From SURF-24 sp964537965 (GTDB lineage Bacteria > Bacteroidota > Ignavibacteria > Ignavibacteriales > SURF-24), in NCBI GenBank assembly GCA_964537965.1, contig CAZIDB010000035.1, positions 1 through 28,037 of the forward strand: DNA of 28,037 nucleotides, in the 5' to 3' direction. A program made the position numbers and the translations under genes. Below the pieces are notes generated by a model, which ran no database searches, was not told where the DNA came from, and worked only from the letters and a program-made list of their open reading frames with translations. Positions 23,540 to 28,037 of the stretch are shown here, in pieces (the first letter of the stretch is position 1; each line of letters opens with the position of its first letter).

Positions 23540-24877
23540 TTATTTAATTAAAAGATTATCTATAAAACTTGTATCAAAATTTCCCGTAATAAATCTTTCA
23601 TCCTGAAGAACTTTAAGATGAAAAGGAATTGTAGTGGGCACACCCAGAATAGTAAATTCCTCAAGCGCTCTCTTAGCCCTGTCCAACACCTGTTTCCTGT
23701 CTTTTGCCCAGATAATTAATTTTGCCAGCAATGAATCGTAATAAGGTGGAATTACATAATCCTGGTATATATGTGAATCAATTCTTACTCCTAATCCACC
23801 GGGAAAATGCAAAGATGTTATTTTACCGGGGCAAGGGCGAAAATTATTTTCATGATCTTCTGCATTTATCCTGAACTCCATACAATGACCTTTCGGAACA
23901 ACCGGATGAGGATCTAAATTTTCTCCGGCGGCAGCTAATATCTGCTGGCGGATCAGATCAACATCATTCACCATTTCAGTAACCGGGTGTTCAACCTGGA
24001 TTCTTGTATTCATTTCCATGAAATAGAAATTTTTATTTTTATCAACAAGAAATTCAATTGTACCGGCGCCTTCATAATTAACTGCAGAAGCACCTTTTAT
24101 TGCGGCTTCTCCCATCCTGCTTCGTAGTAATTCGTCAACAACCGGCGATGGTGATTCTTCAATTAATTTCTGATGACGGCGTTGAACTGAACAATCACGT
24201 TCACCATAATGATAAACGTTTCCAAACTGATCACCTACAATTTGTATTTCAACATGCCGGGGATTTTCAATATACTTTTCAATATAAACTTCAGAATTCG
24301 CAAATGCAGCTTCAGCCTCACCTCTGGCAGTCTGGAAGGCGTTTTCAAGTTTATCTTCTTCCCAGACAATACGCATGCCTTTACCGCCGCCACCTGCAGA
24401 AGCTTTTATAATAACAGGGTAACCAATTTCCGCTGCAATTGTTTTTGCATCTGCAACATTTTTAACTACACCATTGCTGCCCGGTACAACCGGAACGCCA
24501 ACACGTTTCATCGTTTCTTTTGCAAATGCTTTATCGCCCATACCTTTAATCATTTCAGGTGATGGACCAATAAACTTTAAACCTGATTCCGAACATATTT
24601 CAGAAAAATTTGCATTCTCAGCAAGGAACCCGTAACCGGGATGAATAGCATCAGCGCCTGTAATCTCCGCAGCAGAAATAATGGAAGGAATTTTTAAATA
24701 GCTTTCTTTTGCAGAAACAGGACCGATGCAAACTGCTTCGTCAGCAAAAGTAACATGAAGTGAATCAGTATCAGCTTCAGAATAAACAGCAACTGTTTTT
24801 ATTCCAAGTTCTTTACAAGTTCTAATTACTCTTAAGGCAATTTCGCCACGATTGGCTATAAGAATTTTATTAAACAA
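23540..24877 (-). CDS. accC: Acetyl-CoA carboxylase, biotin carboxylase subunit
   Basis: 445 residues. It carboxylates biotin on AccB using ATP and bicarbonate in the first step of fatty acid synthesis. The N-terminus is FNKILIANRGEIALRVIRTCKELGI. The ATP-grasp glycine loop is KASAGGGGKGMRIV (about 157-170), and further motifs are the catalytic-site ERDCSVQRRHQKLIEE, MEMNTRIQVEHPVTE and FRPCPGKI. The start is TTG at 24877 with GAGG four bases upstream, and no ATG is available nearby. A weak start codon could keep AccC below AccB. It lies in an efp-accB-accC-gcvH run on the minus strand. Confidence 0.96.
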   Translation of the reverse strand: MFNKILIANRGEIALRVIRTCKELGIKTVAVYSEADTDSLHVTFADEAVCIGPVSAKESYLKIPSIISAAEITGADAIHPGYGFLAENANFSEICSESGLKFIGPSPEMIKGMGDKAFAKETMKRVGVPVVPGSNGVVKNVADAKTIAAEIGYPVIIKASAGGGGKGMRIVWEEDKLENAFQTARGEAEAAFANSEVYIEKYIENPRHVEIQIVGDQFGNVYHYGERDCSVQRRHQKLIEESPSPVVDELLRSRMGEAAIKGASAVNYEGAGTIEFLVDKNKNFYFMEMNTRIQVEHPVTEMVNDVDLIRQQILAAAGENLDPHPVVPKGHCMEFRINAEDHENNFRPCPGKITSLHFPGGLGVRIDSHIYQDYVIPPYYDSLLAKLIIWAKDRKQVLDRAKRALEEFTILGVPTTIPFHLKVLQDERFITGNFDTSFIDNLLIK

Positions 24878-24902
24878 ATATACCTCAACATTAGTAAAGA
24901 AC

Positions 24903-25367
24903 TCAGACAGGTTCTATAAGAAAAAGCGGCTGGTTATATTCAACCGGTTTTCCGTTTTCGATAAGAATTTTCGTAATCCGGCCATCTGCATCAGATTCAA
25001 TTTCATTCATCAGTTTCATTGCTTCAACAATACAAAGGACTGTTCCCTTACTTACAACATCGCCAACCTGAACATAAGGATCAGCATCAGGTGCAGGTGC
25101 ACGGTAAAACGTTCCTACTATAGGAGATTTTACTTCAATTTTGTTTGAATGAGCTGCTTCTTCAGTTTTTTCTTTTTGAACCGGCTCTGCTTTTGCGGCA
25201 GGAACTACTTCAGTAATAACAGGAGAAGTAACCGGGACTGTGCTTACAATGTTAGTCTTAAATTTTTTAGCAATCTTTACTTTAAGTTCACCTTCCTGTA
25301 TTTCAAGTTCGGTTACGCCGCTGCTGTCAACAATCTTTACTAATTTTTTTATTAAATCTAAATCCAT
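24903..25367 (-). CDS. accB: Acetyl-CoA carboxylase, biotin carboxyl carrier protein
   Basis: 154 residues. A short N-terminal domain (MDLDLIKKLVKIVDSSGVTELEI) is followed by a Pro/Ala/Val/Lys-rich flexible linker (about 40-76) and a biotinyl domain (77-154). Biotin attaches to K118 in IVEAMKLMNEIE, and YRAPAPDADPYV is the BCCP-specific thumb region. Six bases separate it from the efp stop, and its ribosome binding site overlaps the efp end. The partner subunit accC follows after 25 bases. Confidence 0.96.
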   Translation of the reverse strand: MDLDLIKKLVKIVDSSGVTELEIQEGELKVKIAKKFKTNIVSTVPVTSPVITEVVPAAKAEPVQKEKTEEAAHSNKIEVKSPIVGTFYRAPAPDADPYVQVGDVVSKGTVLCIVEAMKLMNEIESDADGRITKILIENGKPVEYNQPLFLIEPV

Positions 25368-25373
25368 TTTGCC

Positions 25374-25937
25374 TTAGGCCTTTACTCTTTCCACGTAAGC
25401 GCCAATGCGTGTATCAATCTTCAGTAAATCACCTTCATTAACAAATAAAGGAACTGCAACTGAAGCGCCTGTTTCTAACTTGGCAGGTTTGGTTACGTTT
25501 GTAGCTGTATCACCTCTGAAACCGGGTTCTGTTTCAATCACTTTAAGATTTGTAAAAATCGGTAGTTCAACGTTGATAATCTCTTCACCATTGAAAAGAA
25601 TTTCAACTTCGTCGCTTTCTTTCAGGAATTTTACACCATCTGAAAATAAATTAAAAGGAACGTTAATCTGATCATAAGTTTCGTTATCCATGCATACAAG
25701 GAAATCACCTTCACGGTACAAGTACTGGTATTTTCTTCTTTCAACTCTTATGGGTTCAATTGATTCGCCTGCTCTGAAAGTATTGTCAAGGTTTCTACCG
25801 GTTTTTAAATTTTTTAATGTAGTTCTTACAAAGGCGCCACCTTTGCCCGGTTTAACGTGCTGAAATTCAATTATTGAATAGAGATCGTTTTTAAACCGAA
25901 TGATGAGACCATTTCTGAAATCTGATGTATCTGCCAT
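25374..25937 (-). CDS. efp: Translation elongation factor P
   Basis: 187 residues, full length. It relieves ribosomes stalled at polyproline stretches. There are three OB/KOW-like domains. The tip of domain I is HVKPGKGGAFVRT with K32 at the position that is post-translationally modified in many bacteria; no modification enzyme gene is in the window. Domains II and III include FMSDG-like NLFSDGVKFLKE and GFRGDTATNVTKPAKLETGA. AAAGGA lies four bases before the ATG. It is the first gene of the run with accB and accC, an order common in many bacteria. Confidence 0.97.
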   Translation of the reverse strand: MADTSDFRNGLIIRFKNDLYSIIEFQHVKPGKGGAFVRTTLKNLKTGRNLDNTFRAGESIEPIRVERRKYQYLYREGDFLVCMDNETYDQINVPFNLFSDGVKFLKESDEVEILFNGEEIINVELPIFTNLKVIETEPGFRGDTATNVTKPAKLETGASVAVPLFVNEGDLLKIDTRIGAYVERVKA

Positions 25938-25969
25938 AAATTCCTTTATTTTATTAAATTAACACGAAA

Positions 25970-25998
25970 AATATACTTATGGATGGCATTAAAATCAA
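25970..25998 (-). promoter_or_regulatory. Candidate promoter of the efp-accBC-gcvH unit
   Basis: On the minus strand TTGATT (25998-25993) and TATATT (25975-25970) are 17 bp apart, predicting a leader of about 25 nt before efp. The match to the general sigma70 consensus is good, and the spacing is ideal. Confidence 0.45.
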
Positions 25999-26038
25999 GG
26001 TAAGTTATTTATTGGAATATGTGAAAAGCTATACAATC

Positions 26039-26099
26039 CTTAGCGCCTTAGTGCCTTAGCGGTATAGGTTTTTTACCGCAAAGACACAAAGACGCTAAG
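26039..26099. repeat. 25-bp inverted repeat with internal 8-bp periodicity
   Basis: Left arm 26039-26063 and right arm 26075-26099 are inverted copies with 21 of 25 positions matching, around an 11-nt T-rich loop. Each arm is built of 8-bp units: CTTAGCGC, CTTAGTGC, CTTAGCGG on the left, and on the right CGCAAAGA, CACAAAGA, CGCTAAGT. It lies 11 bp past the stop of the FG-GAP gene. It has no T-run after the stem, so it is not a classic terminator. Confidence 0.8.
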
Positions 26100-26110
26100 T
26101 TAAAATTGCA

Positions 26111-27928
26111 TTACTTCAACAAAGTCATTTTAATTGATTTGGAATAATTTCCGTAAGATAATGTACAAACATAGTTGCCTGCAGCAACCGGGTTGCTAAA
26201 GCTATCTTTACCATCCCAGTTTACTTTATAACTTCCTTTTTTAAATTCCTGGTTACTTATAAGAGTTGTTACTTCTTTGCCAAGTAAATCATAGACTTTT
26301 ATAGTAATACTTTTATCTACCGGAAGCGCAAACTCAATACTTGTTTCCGGATTGAAAGGATTAGGATAGTTTTGTTTAATCAAATAATCATCGGGTTTAA
26401 CGATATCAAGTTGCATTGGCTCAACTCCGGTTGGGGTTGCTTCAAGTACTACTACGTTCACCTGGTAAGGATTGTACCTTGTAACCACTGAATCTTCAAC
26501 CCAGGCAGAGCCATCGTAATGGTTATAAGTAAAAATTGTTGAATCATAAACGCTCTGGTATGAAAGCAACACTTCTTTGTTGCCGTCATTATCAGAATCG
26601 AAACCGGCAACCATTTTACTAACAAAAGGTGCTTCCTCAAAAACAGAATCGATGGTTCCGGCTGAATCATTTATTGTAACAGAATACCAGGTTAACGGAT
26701 CAGGATTAGTATAGATTATTTTTGCAGTGTAATTCAATGAATCCAATACAGAGCCCGAACCATTATATTCCAAAGAAACGACATTATACCCTTCTGTACC
26801 GCCTAATAAAATTTCCTCTCTGCCATTACCATTTAAGTCTGCTGCTGCACTTCCCCAGAAATTATCTAATGCCCAGCCAGTTCCTTTATATTTATAATCC
26901 CTCGTAATGTCGGGACCAATTATACCATATTTATCCGGTGCCCAACAGTTTACAGGATCACTATCTTTATCAAGGCTTACAAGCACAACATCATATCCCG
27001 GGTATTGAACTCCGGCTATTTCATCTTTTCCATCACCATCAACATCAGCTCTTTGAATTCCCATATATGCAACAACATCTTCCGCAGCATATTCTCTGTA
27101 TTTATTTTCCATGGTAGCATCGGGATAAAGATATGTGTCTGCCCCTGTTGGTTCAATTGACCAAAAACCGTAATAATTATATGTATGATTTACAATTTCA
27201 ATTTTGCCATCTCCGTTTATATCGGCAGGAATAGAATGCCAATATGAACCGCCGGCAAACTGACTACCATTGTAAGGTTGAGTAGTGGGGTGACCGCCTT
27301 CAAGAACCCATCCGGCAAATCCAGGGAAATCACCGGTTACACCAAGAACATAAACATTATTCTTTGTCCCGGTTGTATGAAAAATCAATTCATCAAATCC
27401 ATCATTATCAAAATCATATACTGTTGCAACTTCTCTGTTTAATCTGAAAGCAGTTGCACCTTCCGCTGTAAATTGAGCAGGATCTAAAATCAAAGCTGGT
27501 TCTGTACCAAAACTATTATCGGTACCATCATATTCCCAAACCTGCAATTGATTTACTGCTAAAACCGGAAAGATAATTTCTTCATTGCCGTCTCCATCCA
27601 AATCTCCTGAACGAACCCATCTTGGAGTAGAATTGCCTGTGCCAGTTAAAATCGGTGAGGACCAAACAACTTCAAGAACTCCGGGAGAAGTTAATTCAGC
27701 TAAATGAGCCCTTCCGCTATTACTATAATCGGTCAACAGAAAATCAGGTTTACCGTCTTTATCCAAATCCCCCGCATACCAGGCAGATCTAACTCCTAAA
27801 TCTGTTGAATAAGGTTTTTCAGCAGTAGGTGGATTCTGAGCAGTATTGTACTTAGCTAATTCGGAAAGTTGAGCAAATAACCCAGATGATAAGAAAACAA
27901 AACCAAGAATGGTAATAAACCTTACCAT
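26111..27928 (-). CDS. Secreted FG-GAP/VCBS repeat protein with T9SS sorting domain
   Basis: 605-residue exported protein. A signal peptide (1-19, ending GLFA-Q) is followed by a repeat region with seven calcium-loop motifs of the form DxDxDGxxE/D, at about residues 54, 109, 172, 236, 295, 364 and 444. These are typical of FG-GAP/VCBS blades, and seven copies fit an integrin-alpha-like seven-bladed propeller. One copy is degenerate (DLNGNGREE at 364). A type IX secretion C-terminal domain covers about 518-605 (NYPNPFNPETSIEFALP ... GKEVTTLI ... MTLLK). It is probably surface-attached or released, and may bind ligands, glycans or calcium; no enzymatic domain is seen. GGAGG lies five bases before the ATG. 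It is a single gene in the visible part, followed by the inverted repeat at 26039-26099. Confidence 0.88.
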   Translation of the reverse strand: MVRFITILGFVFLSSGLFAQLSELAKYNTAQNPPTAEKPYSTDLGVRSAWYAGDLDKDGKPDFLLTDYSNSGRAHLAELTSPGVLEVVWSSPILTGTGNSTPRWVRSGDLDGDGNEEIIFPVLAVNQLQVWEYDGTDNSFGTEPALILDPAQFTAEGATAFRLNREVATVYDFDNDGFDELIFHTTGTKNNVYVLGVTGDFPGFAGWVLEGGHPTTQPYNGSQFAGGSYWHSIPADINGDGKIEIVNHTYNYYGFWSIEPTGADTYLYPDATMENKYREYAAEDVVAYMGIQRADVDGDGKDEIAGVQYPGYDVVLVSLDKDSDPVNCWAPDKYGIIGPDITRDYKYKGTGWALDNFWGSAAADLNGNGREEILLGGTEGYNVVSLEYNGSGSVLDSLNYTAKIIYTNPDPLTWYSVTINDSAGTIDSVFEEAPFVSKMVAGFDSDNDGNKEVLLSYQSVYDSTIFTYNHYDGSAWVEDSVVTRYNPYQVNVVVLEATPTGVEPMQLDIVKPDDYLIKQNYPNPFNPETSIEFALPVDKSITIKVYDLLGKEVTTLISNQEFKKGSYKVNWDGKDSFSNPVAAGNYVCTLSYGNYSKSIKMTLLK

Positions 27929-28037
27929 AGAACCTCCGTATTATATGTTATTGAATACTAAAAATTCTAATCGCGGAAATAATTTATATTTATTCTAAAA
28001 AGAAGTCAAACGGAAATACATAAAAGTACTTTAAAGA

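Overview
The window is AT-rich, gene-dense bacterial DNA with 27 protein genes and two tRNA-Ser genes. Two secreted proteins end in the type IX secretion (T9SS) C-terminal sorting domain with the NYPNPFNP signature. Together with the efp-accB-accC order, paired PhoH proteins and a GPH/SLC45-like sugar transporter, this points to the Ignavibacteria/Kapabacteria side of the Bacteroidota-Chlorobi group. This placement rests on protein character only; no 16S gene is present.

Layout. 1-1250: an orphan receiver protein and an unrecognised helical protein, closed by a terminator. 1251-5917: a lysine catabolism module, with an antiquitin-type aldehyde dehydrogenase facing away from a coupled pair, lysine-ketoglutarate reductase and saccharopine dehydrogenase. 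Together they convert lysine to 2-aminoadipate. 5900-6350: a repeat-rich stretch with several hairpins, one lying inside the 5' part of rsmI. 7080-10560: minus-strand genes for a malectin-like T9SS protein and a redoxin, YceH and CBM20-esterase run. 10720-13170: an MFS sugar transporter, a 64-residue charged protein and a Yip1-family membrane protein. 13380-18660: housekeeping genes (PIN-PhoH ATPase, ZIP transporter, RidA, MazG, PhoH) around the two tRNA-Ser genes. 18740-25940: minus-strand runs for an envelope pair (LysM protein, small lipoprotein), guaA-TPR-radC, and efp-accB-accC-gcvH. 26111-27928: a large secreted FG-GAP/VCBS repeat protein with a T9SS tail.

The most unusual part is 15839-16285. 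A complete tRNA-Ser(GGA) is followed by an 86-residue GIY-YIG nuclease gene. Then comes a second copy of the last 29 bases of the tRNA region, lying exactly 294 bp (98 codons) downstream. That second copy is split in the middle of the T-loop by a 30-bp insert made of two perfect 15-nt hairpins, and the first three bases of the insert are the stop codon of the nuclease gene. The transcription terminator lies beyond the second copy. This looks like a minimal, integrase-free nuclease module inserted at a tRNA 3' end and later hit by a tiny palindromic element.

No CRISPR array, rRNA, transposase, integrase or riboswitch was recognised. Promoter calls are weak because the group's promoter consensus is not known to me with certainty.
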